Source: an uncultured Bacilli bacterium (GTDB lineage Bacteria; Bacillota_I; Bacilli_A; RF39; UBA660). Taken from it: DNA of 7,641 nucleotides. Shown in pieces: positions 1-6,673 of the stretch; positions within the stretch are counted from its first letter, which is position 1; every line of letters begins with the position of its first letter. The DNA is taken from assembly GCA_947630515.1 (NCBI GenBank), contig CANRHY010000044.1:1-7641 (forward strand), in the 5' to 3' direction. Below the pieces are notes generated by a model. That model saw only the letters and a program-made list of their open reading frames with translations, was not told where the DNA came from and made no database searches. Made by a program: the position numbers and the translations under genes.

Positions 1-2054
1 CTTTAAGAAACATTAAGAAAAGTATAAAAGACTATGCCATCTACTTTTTTACACTTATTCTTGGTGTAGCAATATTTTATGTTTTTAATGCACTTGATAG
101 CCAAACAGTTATGCTGAGAGTCTCTTCTTCTACACAAGATTTAATAGAACTTATGATGACTGTCTTATCTAGTGTAAGTGTCTTTGTATCATTTGTACTA
201 GGATTTCTAATAATTTATGCTTCTCGTTTTTTAATAAAAAGGCGAAATAAAGAATTTGGAATTTATCTAACTTTAGGTATGAGTAAAAGAAAAATATCAC
301 TAATACTATTTTTAGAAACTCTATTTATTGGTGTACTTTCATTAATTGTAGGTCTTTTACTAGGCATAACTATATCTCAAGTTATGAGTTTAGTTGTAGC
401 TAACTTATTTGAAGCAGACCTTACAAAATTTAGCTTTGTATTTTCTAGAAGTGCCTGTGGCAAAACAATAATTTATTTTAGCATAATGTATTTAATTGTT
501 ATGATATTTAATATAGTAAGTGTCAGCAAATGCAAATTAATAGACTTACTAAATGGAGCTAAAAAGAGTGAAGTAGTAAAACTAAAAAATCCATATCTTT
601 GTATAATAATATTTATAGTAGCCGTAATTTTACTTATGAAAGCATACCACATGGTAACAGCAGAATTTCAAACTTTATCGACAGTCACAGATATATTAAA
701 ACCAATCATTATGGGAATAGTATCAACATTTTTAATATTCTGGTCTTTATCAGGACTAATACTAAGAATTGTAGGAAGTATAAAAGGTTATTACTATAAA
801 GGACTAAACAGTTTTATATTAAGAGAATTTAGCAGCAAAATTAACACGACTGTATTTGGAACTACTATCATTTGTATAATGCTATTTGTAACTATATGTT
901 TATTATCTTCTTGCCTTACTATGAAAAATTCAATGAACGCTAATATAAAAAGATTCGCCCCAGTAGATGCAATGTTTACCCAAAATATGAATATGGATAA
1001 ATATTATGAAAACTATAGAGATTATGGATATAACGATTCACAAATAAAAAACTCCCATTATACTGCAAAAGAGATGTTTGAATTATTTAACTTTGATATA
1101 ACTTCTTACTTTAAAAATTATATAGAAGTAAATACCTATGCGACTCCAGATTTAACAATGAATAATACACTAGGCTCAAAGCTAGAAAGCATTAGAACAG
1201 AATTTCCATTTTTAGCTTACGATACAAAAGAACCAATTATGAAAATTAGTGATTATAACAAAGTGGCTAGGTTTTATAATATGAAAGAGTATACACTAAA
1301 AGATGATGAATACATTATCATCGCAGACTTTAAATCTATGGTTAATATTAGAAATATAGCACTTCAAAATGGTGAAAAAATTAGCGTTTTTGGAACTACC
1401 CTAAAACCAAAATATAACAAATGCCAAGATGGATTTATAGAACTATCTAGTGAACACATTAATACTGGTATAATTTTAGTTTCAGATAATGTTATAAATG
1501 AAGACTATCTAGTACAAAATCATTTGATAGGGAACTACAAAACAACTAACAAAGAAGAAATAAGAGAGATTGAAAGTAGTATCAATGAGTTATATGAAAA
1601 AGAAAAAGCAAAATATTATTTATTCCCAAGTGGAGCTACTAAACTATCTATTAAAGAAGCCACAGTAGGATTATCCGCAATGGTTACATTTATTGGACTA
1701 TACTTAGGAATAATCTTTCTTATAAGCAGTGCTGCAATACTTGCATTAAAAGAACTATCAGATAGTACTGATAATATAGAAAGATATAAAATATTAAGAA
1801 AAATCGGAACAGATGAAAAATCACTTAACAAAGCTCTATTTAGACAAATTTGCATTTTCTTTTTACTACCACTAACACTCGCACTTATCCACTCTGTATT
1901 TGGAATAATGTTCGCAGTTAAAATACTAGAAGTATTTGGAACAAATGAATTACTCCCATCAATAATAGCTTCAGTAATATTTATAGTTATAATTTATGGA
2001 GGATACCTTTTATTAACTTACTATGTAAGTAAAAATATAATAAAAGAAAAGTAG
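1..2054 (+). CDS. BceB-type ABC transporter permease, 5'-truncated by the window edge
   Basis: This is the membrane subunit of a peptide-antibiotic detoxification ABC transporter (BceB/YxdM/VraG group, FtsX-like fold). The family works with a BceA-type ATPase and often signals to a membrane histidine kinase. The reading frame is open from the first base, and residues before the ATG at 111 match the family N-terminus (KKSIKDYAIYFFTL), so that ATG is internal and probably fewer than ten codons are missing. Counting from the Leu codon at 3-5, 683 residues are visible. Ten membrane segments can be read at about 11-31, 53-78, 97-121, 154-174, 198-215, 234-256, 283-305, 557-582, 614-640 and 650-676. 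Between segments 7 and 8 lies a hydrophilic domain of about 250 residues, the family's extracytoplasmic peptide-sensing region. EFGIYLTLGMSKRKI after segment 2 is typical of the family. The gene lies 7 bases before a yxeA-like gene, as yxdM does in Bacillus subtilis. The peptide substrate cannot be told. Confidence 0.93.
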   Translation, partial: LRNIKKSIKDYAIYFFTLILGVAIFYVFNALDSQTVMLRVSSSTQDLIELMMTVLSSVSVFVSFVLGFLIIYASRFLIKRRNKEFGIYLTLGMSKRKISLILFLETLFIGVLSLIVGLLLGITISQVMSLVVANLFEADLTKFSFVFSRSACGKTIIYFSIMYLIVMIFNIVSVSKCKLIDLLNGAKKSEVVKLKNPYLCIIIFIVAVILLMKAYHMVTAEFQTLSTVTDILKPIIMGIVSTFLIFWSLSGLILRIVGSIKGYYYKGLNSFILREFSSKINTTVFGTTIICIMLFVTICLLSSCLTMKNSMNANIKRFAPVDAMFTQNMNMDKYYENYRDYGYNDSQIKNSHYTAKEMFELFNFDITSYFKNYIEVNTYATPDLTMNNTLGSKLESIRTEFPFLAYDTKEPIMKISDYNKVARFYNMKEYTLKDDEYIIIADFKSMVNIRNIALQNGEKISVFGTTLKPKYNKCQDGFIELSSEHINTGIILVSDNVINEDYLVQNHLIGNYKTTNKEEIREIESSINELYEKEKAKYYLFPSGATKLSIKEATVGLSAMVTFIGLYLGIIFLISSAAILALKELSDSTDNIERYKILRKIGTDEKSLNKALFRQICIFFLLPLTLALIHSVFGIMFAVKILEVFGTNELLPSIIASVIFIVIIYGGYLLLTYYVSKNIIKEK

Positions 2055-2061
2055 GTGAAAT

Positions 2062-2391
2062 ATGAAAGAAAGATTAGGAATAGTTTTAGGTATAATTATA
2101 TTTTTAACCCTATCAATAATAATGTTTTACTATTTTGAAAACTACACTAAAATATATTACACACAAATAGATAACACAAAAATAGAAAAAATATCTAATG
2201 GGGACTATAAATATACTTTAGATTCTTATGATGAAAGAGGAAACAAAAAAACACTTAAATTTAAAACAAGTAGAGAACTAAAAAGTGATGCATACTTAAA
2301 ACTAGAAGTATATTACCTAGGAGTTCACTCTTGGGAAGAAGTTAGTTATGAAGATATGCCAGAAAAAGTAAGAAAAAAATATAAAAAGTAA
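2062..2391 (+). CDS. yxeA: YxeA family (DUF1093) small exported protein
   Basis: This 109-residue protein has one N-terminal hydrophobic segment (about residues 5-25), with no lipobox cysteine, so it is probably secreted or membrane-anchored. The rest has the YxeA family pattern: an aromatic-rich YYTQID segment, GDYKYTLDSYDERGNKKTLKF in the middle, AYLKLEVYYLGV, then SWEEV and a basic C-terminus. The family's biochemical role is not established. It is known for sitting beside Bce-type transporters, as in the B. subtilis yxdJKLM-yxeA locus. Here it starts 7 bases after the permease stop, and its ribosome site AGGTGA (2053-2058) overlaps that stop codon, so the two are likely translated from one mRNA. 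The last codons and the stop form the left arm of a terminator. Family assignment is firm; function in peptide resistance is inferred from context. Confidence 0.88.
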   Translation: MKERLGIVLGIIIFLTLSIIMFYYFENYTKIYYTQIDNTKIEKISNGDYKYTLDSYDERGNKKTLKFKTSRELKSDAYLKLEVYYLGVHSWEEVSYEDMPEKVRKKYKK

Positions 2392-2411
2392 ATCGTTTGA
2401 TTTGCTTTTTT
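2383..2411 (+). terminator. Rho-independent terminator after yxeA
   Basis: The arms 2383-2394 and 2399-2410 pair over 12 base pairs with one G-T wobble, closed by the loop GTTT, and a run of T follows from 2406 to 2411. The 5' arm begins inside the last lysine codons of yxeA and includes its TAA stop. The inner stem AGTAAATC/GATTTGCT is nearly the same as in the terminator at 7552-7584. It separates the transporter unit from the copper unit. Confidence 0.85.
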
Positions 2412-2437
2412 AAAAAAGAAAAATACGAATAATTGTA

Positions 2438-2466
2438 TTGACAAATATATGTCCCTAGAGTATTAT
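2438..2466 (+). promoter_or_regulatory. Near-consensus sigma-A promoter of the copper operon
   Basis: A perfect -35 box TTGACA (2438-2443) is followed after exactly 17 bases by TATTAT (2461-2466), with an A-rich stretch upstream (2412-2423). A start near 2472 would leave a leader of under 20 bases before the ATG at 2489. The spacer carries an imperfect dyad centred on CTAG (2455-2458; 6 of 10 pairs match across 2447-2466), which could be a repressor site. No known copper operator (CsoR or CopY type) is clearly present. Confidence 0.75.
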
Positions 2467-2474
2467 AAATTTAT

Positions 2475-2484
2475 GGGAGGGAGG
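2475..2484 (+). promoter_or_regulatory. Strong double ribosome binding site
   Basis: Two overlapping GGGAGG copies (2475-2480 and 2479-2484) lie 8 and 4 bases before the ATG at 2489. They fix that start and predict strong translation initiation of the first gene in the unit. Confidence 0.8.
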
Positions 2485-2488
2485 ACTT

Positions 2489-3367
2489 ATGGAATTAATA
2501 AAAGTTGGAGAAAAAACCTATTACATAAAAAATAACACTAACATAGGAATATATAAAATAGATAATGAGTCTGTGTATATTATTGATACTGGAAATGACA
2601 AAGATGCTGGCAAAAAAATACTAAAATTAATTGAAGAAAATGGTTTCAATATAAAAGGAATAATAAATACACACTCTCACGCTGACCATATCGGAGGAAA
2701 TAAAGTAATAATGGATAGAACAAACTGCAAAGTACTATCTAATGAAGTTGAAAATACCTTTATAAACTATCCTATCTTAGAACCAAGCCTCCTTTATGGT
2801 GCATGCCCTTTTAAAGACTTAAAAAATAAATTTTTATGTGCTCCTTCTTCTAATGCTATAAATATAGATAACAACTTACCAGATGGACTTGAACTAATTC
2901 CACTAAAAGGACACTCCTATAATATGATTGGAATAAAAACACCTGATGATGTTTGCTTTTTAGGTGATGCTTTATTTAGTGAAGAAACAATAAATAAATA
3001 TCACTTATTCTTTATTTATGATGTAAAAGAATACTTAAACACACTAGATTACTTAGAAAGTTTAGATGCTAAATTATATATACCATCTCATTGTGAAGCA
3101 TTAACGAGTATTAAAAATTTAATAAAACTTAACAGAAACAAAATACATGAAATAGAAAATAAAATATATGAAATGTGTAAAACTAAAATAACATTTGAAA
3201 GTATACTAAAAAACATATTTGATACTTATAACCTAACAATGAATACAAATCAGTATGTACTAATTGGTAGCACAGTAAAATCTTACTTATCATATTTATA
3301 TGAAGAAAACAAAATAACTTATGAGTTTGAGAGTAATATAATGTACTGGAAACAAAGAGGTGAATAA
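2489..3367 (+). CDS. MBL-fold metallohydrolase with winged-helix-like C-terminus
   Basis: This 292-residue cytoplasmic protein has no signal peptide. Its N-terminal part (about 1-205) is a metallo-beta-lactamase fold. The HxHxDH motif is THSHADH, with ligands H62, H64, D66 and H67. The other metal ligands are H142 (in KGHS), D160 (in FLGDALF) and H201 (in IPSHCE). The set of a binuclear Zn or Fe site is complete, so an active hydrolase is expected. Residues about 205-292 are helical and end in a segment that looks like helices plus a beta wing (LIGSTVKSYLSYLYEENKI, then YEFESNIMYWK), resembling the winged-helix tail of LACTB2-like MBL proteins. That resemblance is my inference. The substrate is unknown; MBL proteins include thioesterases, nucleases, persulfide dioxygenases and glyoxalase II. 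It is the first gene after a strong promoter and ends 2 bases before the copA ATG, with the copA ribosome site AGAGGTG inside its final codons, so the two are likely coupled. Confidence 0.88.
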   Translation: MELIKVGEKTYYIKNNTNIGIYKIDNESVYIIDTGNDKDAGKKILKLIEENGFNIKGIINTHSHADHIGGNKVIMDRTNCKVLSNEVENTFINYPILEPSLLYGACPFKDLKNKFLCAPSSNAINIDNNLPDGLELIPLKGHSYNMIGIKTPDDVCFLGDALFSEETINKYHLFFIYDVKEYLNTLDYLESLDAKLYIPSHCEALTSIKNLIKLNRNKIHEIENKIYEMCKTKITFESILKNIFDTYNLTMNTNQYVLIGSTVKSYLSYLYEENKITYEFESNIMYWKQRGE

Positions 3368-3369
3368 CT

Positions 3370-5562
3370 ATGAAAAAAGTAATACTAAAAATTGGAGGTA
3401 TGAGTTGTAGTGCTTGCCAAAATCGTGTAGAAAAATACCTAAACAAACAAGATGGAGTAAAAGCAAGTGTGAATTTAGTATTAGGTGAAGCTTTAATAGA
3501 ATACGATGAAAAGTTATTAACAATAAATGACTTAGAAAGATTTATAAAAGAAAGTGGATATACTAGCCTAGGCTTATATAATGAAAAAGAAGAAAACAAA
3601 AAAGATTATAGCATCTACTATCTTATAGTATTTGGATTATTAACAATAGTACTTATGTATATATCTATGGGACACATGTTACATTTACCTCAAATACCAC
3701 TACTAAATATGAAAGTTCACCCAATTAACTATAGTATAGCATTATTTCTAATAACAATACCTTATATAATATATGGCTTTAGTATAATAAAAAGTGGAAT
3801 AAAAAACATAGTACACAAAAGCCCAAATATGGATTCTTTAGTAACAATAGGAGTCCTTTCATGTATAATCTATAGTTTTATAAACCTTATATTAATAATA
3901 AATGGTAACTTTAGCTTAACTGAGTTTTTATATTTTGAGTCAGCTTGCACAGTAATCTACTTTATAAAATTAGGTAGATTCATAGATGGAAAAAGTAAAG
4001 AAAAAACAAAAGAAGCAATAAAAGAATTAGTACAAATAACACCAAAAACAGCCCTTTTAAAAACTAAAGATGGAGAAAAAGAAGTAACAATAGATGAAGT
4101 AAAAGTAGGTGACACCCTAATATGTAAGCCAGGTATGAAAGTAGCTGTAGACGGAGTAATTACCTATGGAGAAACTCACTTAGATACAGCTTTTATAACA
4201 GGAGAAAGTAAACAAGATAAAAAGAAAGTAAATGACAAAGTAATCGCAGGAAGTATAAACATAAGTGGATACATTGAATATGAAGCACAAAAAATTGGTC
4301 CATCTTCAACAATATCAGAAATAGTAAGATTAGTAGTAGAAGCAACAAACACAAAAGCACCTATAGAAAAAGTAGCAGATAAAGTAAGTGGAGTATTCGT
4401 TCCATTAATAATATTAATTTCACTTATCACATTAATAGGCTACCTTTTACTAGGACATCAACTTAACGAAGCAATACTATCTTTTGTCACAGTCTTAGTA
4501 GTAGCCTGCCCTTGTGCACTTGGTTTAGCTACACCTCTAGCAGTTGTAATAAGTGAAGGTTTTTCTGCCAAAAAAGGAATACTAATAAAAACAAGTGAAA
4601 CATTAGAGTCTGTTCATAAAGTTGATACAATAATATTTGATAAAACTGGAACACTTACTTATGGTAACCTAAGAATTTCAAAAATAAATAACTATAGTAA
4701 TTATAAGGAAGAAGAACTAATAAAAATGGTTGCATCTTTAGAACAAAACTCTTCCCACCCAATCGCAAGTGCATTTAAAACATACACAAACACTAATAAA
4801 ATAAAATTAGAAAAAATAACAGATTTTACTAACATGCCAGGAATAGGCGTAAAAGGAATTTATAAGGGTAAAACAATATATGCTACAAATAACAAAATAC
4901 TAAAAAAACTAAAAATAGAAAACAAATATAATAGTGATGAAGTAAATCTTTCCAAAGATGGAAGTAGTATTATATACGTTATAGAAAACAATCAAATACT
5001 AGCAACTATTGGAGTAAAAGACATAATAAGAACTAACGCAAAAGAAACAATAAGTGCTTTACAAAAGATGGGTAAAAGAGTAATGATGCTTTCAGGAGAT
5101 AATCATTTTTCAGCTAGTATAGTAGCAAAAGAATTAAAAATAAATGAGGTAAAATCAGACTTACTCCCTCAAGATAAAGAAAAAATACTAAAAGAATTAA
5201 AAAATGAGGGACATATAGTTATGATGGTAGGTGATGGAATAAATGATGCACCATCTCTAGCTATTAGTGACATAGGAGTATCCTTAAATGGAAAAACAGA
5301 TATAGCAGCAGACTCCGCAGATGTAATTCTAATGAATGATGACATAAGTAAAATAATAGATTTACTAAATATAAGTAAAAGAACAATCAAAATAATAAAA
5401 GAAAATCTCTTCTGGGCATTTTTCTATAATATACTAATGATACCTATAGCTATAGGTTTACTAAAACCATTTAACATAAGTATTAGTCCAATGGTTGCAT
5501 CTATCTCTATGATGATAAGTAGCTTAACTGTAGTATTTAACTCATTAAGACTAAGGAGATAA
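3370..5562 (+). CDS. copA: Copper-type P1B ATPase (CopA)
   Basis: This 730-residue membrane pump exports Cu(I) from the cytoplasm using ATP. One N-terminal metal-binding (HMA) domain spans about 1-70 with GMSCSAC (C13, C16). Membrane segments follow at about 79-200, then the actuator domain with TGES at 277-280. The sixth membrane segment holds the transport motif CPC (C380-P381-C382). The phosphorylation site is DKTGT with D424, the nucleotide-binding SHP has H463-P464, and the hinge GDGINDAP is 621-628. The seventh segment has N679 and Y686-N687, and the eighth has M714-x-x-S717-S718. Together with CPC, these mark the Cu(I) (P1B-1) subgroup rather than Zn, Cd or Co pumps. Length is normal for a single-HMA CopA. 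One oddity is that the proline usual two residues after TGES is glutamine (Q282). It lies between the MBL gene (2 bases) and the pentapeptide gene (4 bases). No copper chaperone gene or CsoR/CopY regulator is visible nearby. Confidence 0.96.
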   Translation: MKKVILKIGGMSCSACQNRVEKYLNKQDGVKASVNLVLGEALIEYDEKLLTINDLERFIKESGYTSLGLYNEKEENKKDYSIYYLIVFGLLTIVLMYISMGHMLHLPQIPLLNMKVHPINYSIALFLITIPYIIYGFSIIKSGIKNIVHKSPNMDSLVTIGVLSCIIYSFINLILIINGNFSLTEFLYFESACTVIYFIKLGRFIDGKSKEKTKEAIKELVQITPKTALLKTKDGEKEVTIDEVKVGDTLICKPGMKVAVDGVITYGETHLDTAFITGESKQDKKKVNDKVIAGSINISGYIEYEAQKIGPSSTISEIVRLVVEATNTKAPIEKVADKVSGVFVPLIILISLITLIGYLLLGHQLNEAILSFVTVLVVACPCALGLATPLAVVISEGFSAKKGILIKTSETLESVHKVDTIIFDKTGTLTYGNLRISKINNYSNYKEEELIKMVASLEQNSSHPIASAFKTYTNTNKIKLEKITDFTNMPGIGVKGIYKGKTIYATNNKILKKLKIENKYNSDEVNLSKDGSSIIYVIENNQILATIGVKDIIRTNAKETISALQKMGKRVMMLSGDNHFSASIVAKELKINEVKSDLLPQDKEKILKELKNEGHIVMMVGDGINDAPSLAISDIGVSLNGKTDIAADSADVILMNDDISKIIDLLNISKRTIKIIKENLFWAFFYNILMIPIAIGLLKPFNISISPMVASISMMISSLTVVFNSLRLRR

Positions 5563-5566
5563 AATC

Positions 5567-6157
5567 ATGAATATTGAAAGTGGTAATGATTATAATAATG
5601 TAGTGTATGAAAGTGGTAATTTCAAAGAAAACCTAACAGATATAAATTTTAAAAAATGCACATTTAAAAACATAAACTTTCAAAAATGTGATTTATCTTT
5701 CATATATTTTGAAAATTGCAAATTTATTAATTGTGATTTTTCTAATTCAACATACTCAAAATATATAAGTAAAAATAATGAATACACTAACTCAAAATTA
5801 ATAGGTGTAAGTTTTTTAGATACACATTTAGAAAACATAACATTTTCTTCATGCACATTAAAATATGCAAACTTTAGTGAAAGTACATTAAATAAAGTAA
5901 ACTTTATAAATTCAAACTTAGAAGAAAGTGGATTTATTAACATAACTAAACATAATAAATTATATTTTGATAACTGCAATCTAAATAAAGCAGATTTCTA
6001 TGGAACTAAGTTAGATAAACTAGATTTTAGAACTTGTGAAATAAATGGAATAAAAGTAAAATTAGAAGATTTAAAAGGACTCATAGTTACAAGTTATCAA
6101 GCTTCTAATATTGCATCTATTTTAGGACTTAACATAAAAGAACCTTATGAAGAGTAG
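5567..6157 (+). CDS. Pentapeptide-repeat protein, Qnr-like
   Basis: This 196-residue cytoplasmic protein is built of about 25 to 28 five-residue repeats from about residue 15 to 162, with F or L at the centre of each (for example INFKKCTFKNINFQKCDL), interrupted near 70 and 128. Seven cysteines all sit two places before the central residue (KKCTF, QKCDL, ENCKF, INCDF, SSCTL, DNCNL, RTCEI), as is common in the Qnr/McbG-like group. The fold is a right-handed four-sided beta helix. The C-terminal segment (about 166-192, KGLIVTSYQASNIASILGL) resembles the helix that dimerises such proteins. Members of this group mimic DNA and shield DNA gyrase or topoisomerase IV from quinolones or gyrase toxins; whether this one does cannot be read from the sequence. 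Its ribosome site AAGGAG (5553-5558) lies in the end of copA and its ATG is 4 bases after the copA stop, so it is co-transcribed with the copper pump. Confidence 0.88.
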   Translation: MNIESGNDYNNVVYESGNFKENLTDINFKKCTFKNINFQKCDLSFIYFENCKFINCDFSNSTYSKYISKNNEYTNSKLIGVSFLDTHLENITFSSCTLKYANFSESTLNKVNFINSNLEESGFINITKHNKLYFDNCNLNKADFYGTKLDKLDFRTCEINGIKVKLEDLKGLIVTSYQASNIASILGLNIKEPYEE

Positions 6158-6165
6158 GAGGGTTT

Positions 6166-6597
6166 ATGAAAAAATATATAAAAGTATTTATAATAACCAT
6201 AATAATTATTATATTTATATTTGTAGTATTAATAATAAATAAAAGAAAGGACAAAGACAATATGGAAAGTATTAAAGTAACAATTAATGATAAAGACTAT
6301 TACCTAAATTTAACTAATAACGAAACAACAAAAGCATTTCTAAAATATTTACCACAAGAATTTAACATGAAAGAATTAAATGGAAATGAAAAATATATTT
6401 ATATGGATTACACACTTCCTACAAATGAAAAATCTATAAAACATATAGAAAAGGGAGATGTAATGCTCTATGGCGATAATTGTTTAGTTATCTTTTATGA
6501 ATCTTTTGACACAACTTACTCTTACACTTTAATCGGACACATCGACAACTTACCTAATCTAGGTAGTGGTAATATAACTGTTAAATTTGAAAAATAA
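6166..6597 (+). CDS. Membrane-anchored cyclophilin-like fold protein
   Basis: This 143-residue protein has a very isoleucine-rich membrane segment (about residues 5-25), a basic linker (KRKDKD), then a domain of about 110 residues. The domain matches the bacterial cyclophilin-like family in its LKYLPQEFNMKELNGNEKY segment, YTLPTNE, GDVMLYGDNCLVIFYESF and YSYTLIGHIDNLPNLG. The family is related in fold to peptidyl-prolyl isomerases, but activity is not established. There is no lipobox cysteine, unlike the lipoprotein forms of this family. The start is supported by AGGAGG (6156-6161), which overlaps the stop of the previous gene and lies 4 bases before the ATG. A second ATG at 6262 (M33) also has an AAAGGA upstream and would give the domain without its anchor. 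It closes the operon, and no clear terminator follows. The orientation, probably outside the cell, is inferred from the anchor. Confidence 0.82.
   Translation: MKKYIKVFIITIIIIIFIFVVLIINKRKDKDNMESIKVTINDKDYYLNLTNNETTKAFLKYLPQEFNMKELNGNEKYIYMDYTLPTNEKSIKHIEKGDVMLYGDNCLVIFYESFDTTYSYTLIGHIDNLPNLGSGNITVKFEK
6246..6251 (+). promoter_or_regulatory. Possible internal ribosome binding site
   Basis: AAAGGA lies 10 bases before an in-frame ATG at 6262. Translation from there would give a 111-residue cyclophilin-like protein beginning MESIKVTIND, which is how free cytoplasmic family members typically begin. It may be chance in such A-rich sequence. Confidence 0.3.
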
Positions 6598-6631
6598 TTT
6601 ATAACCCTCGAAACATTTCCTGTAAAAAAGA

Positions 6632-6651
6632 ACATTTTTATTCTAAAATGT
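6632..6651 (+). promoter_or_regulatory. Inverted repeat before the HTH gene, candidate operator
   Basis: ACATTTT (6632-6638) and AAAATGT (6645-6651) form a perfect 7-base inverted repeat around six bases. The right arm overlaps a plausible -10 box TAAAAT (6644-6649), though no good -35 box is seen. A partly overlapping 10-base palindrome, ATGTATACAT, lies at 6648-6657, and another ACATTT at 6613-6618. The location just before an HTH gene suits an autoregulatory operator. No T-run follows, so it is not a terminator. The rest of the gap from 6598 shows nothing else. Confidence 0.4.
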
Positions 6652-6660
6652 ATACATGAA

Positions 6661-6665
6661 AGGAG
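6661..6665 (+). promoter_or_regulatory. Ribosome binding site that sets the HTH gene start
   Basis: AGGAG lies 8 bases before the ATG at 6674. The earlier in-frame ATG at 6656 has no such site upstream and would place this motif inside the coding sequence, so 6674 is preferred. Confidence 0.8.
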
Positions 6666-6673
6666 CAAGAAAT

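Noticed and set aside
111..113. ATG at 111 as the start of the ABC permease
   Set aside because: The frame stays open to base 1 and the upstream residues encode the family's first membrane segment, so this Met is internal.
599..799. Small + strand reading frame inside the permease gene
   Set aside because: It lies wholly inside a well-supported gene in another frame, with no ribosome site or family resemblance.
3183..3599. 138-codon minus-strand reading frame across the MBL-copA junction
   Set aside because: It is antisense to two firmly identified genes, and its residues reflect complementary AT-rich codons without any domain.
5680..5979. Minus-strand reading frame opposite the pentapeptide gene
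   Set aside because: The repetitive codon pattern of the real gene creates this open frame; no start signals or family match are seen.
6632..6651. Inverted repeat as a terminator for the copper unit
   Set aside because: The stem has only two G-C pairs near its end and no T-run follows, so termination here is unlikely.
6656..6658. ATG at 6656 as the start of the HTH protein
   Set aside because: It lacks a ribosome site, and AGGAG at 6661-6665 is correctly placed for the ATG at 6674.
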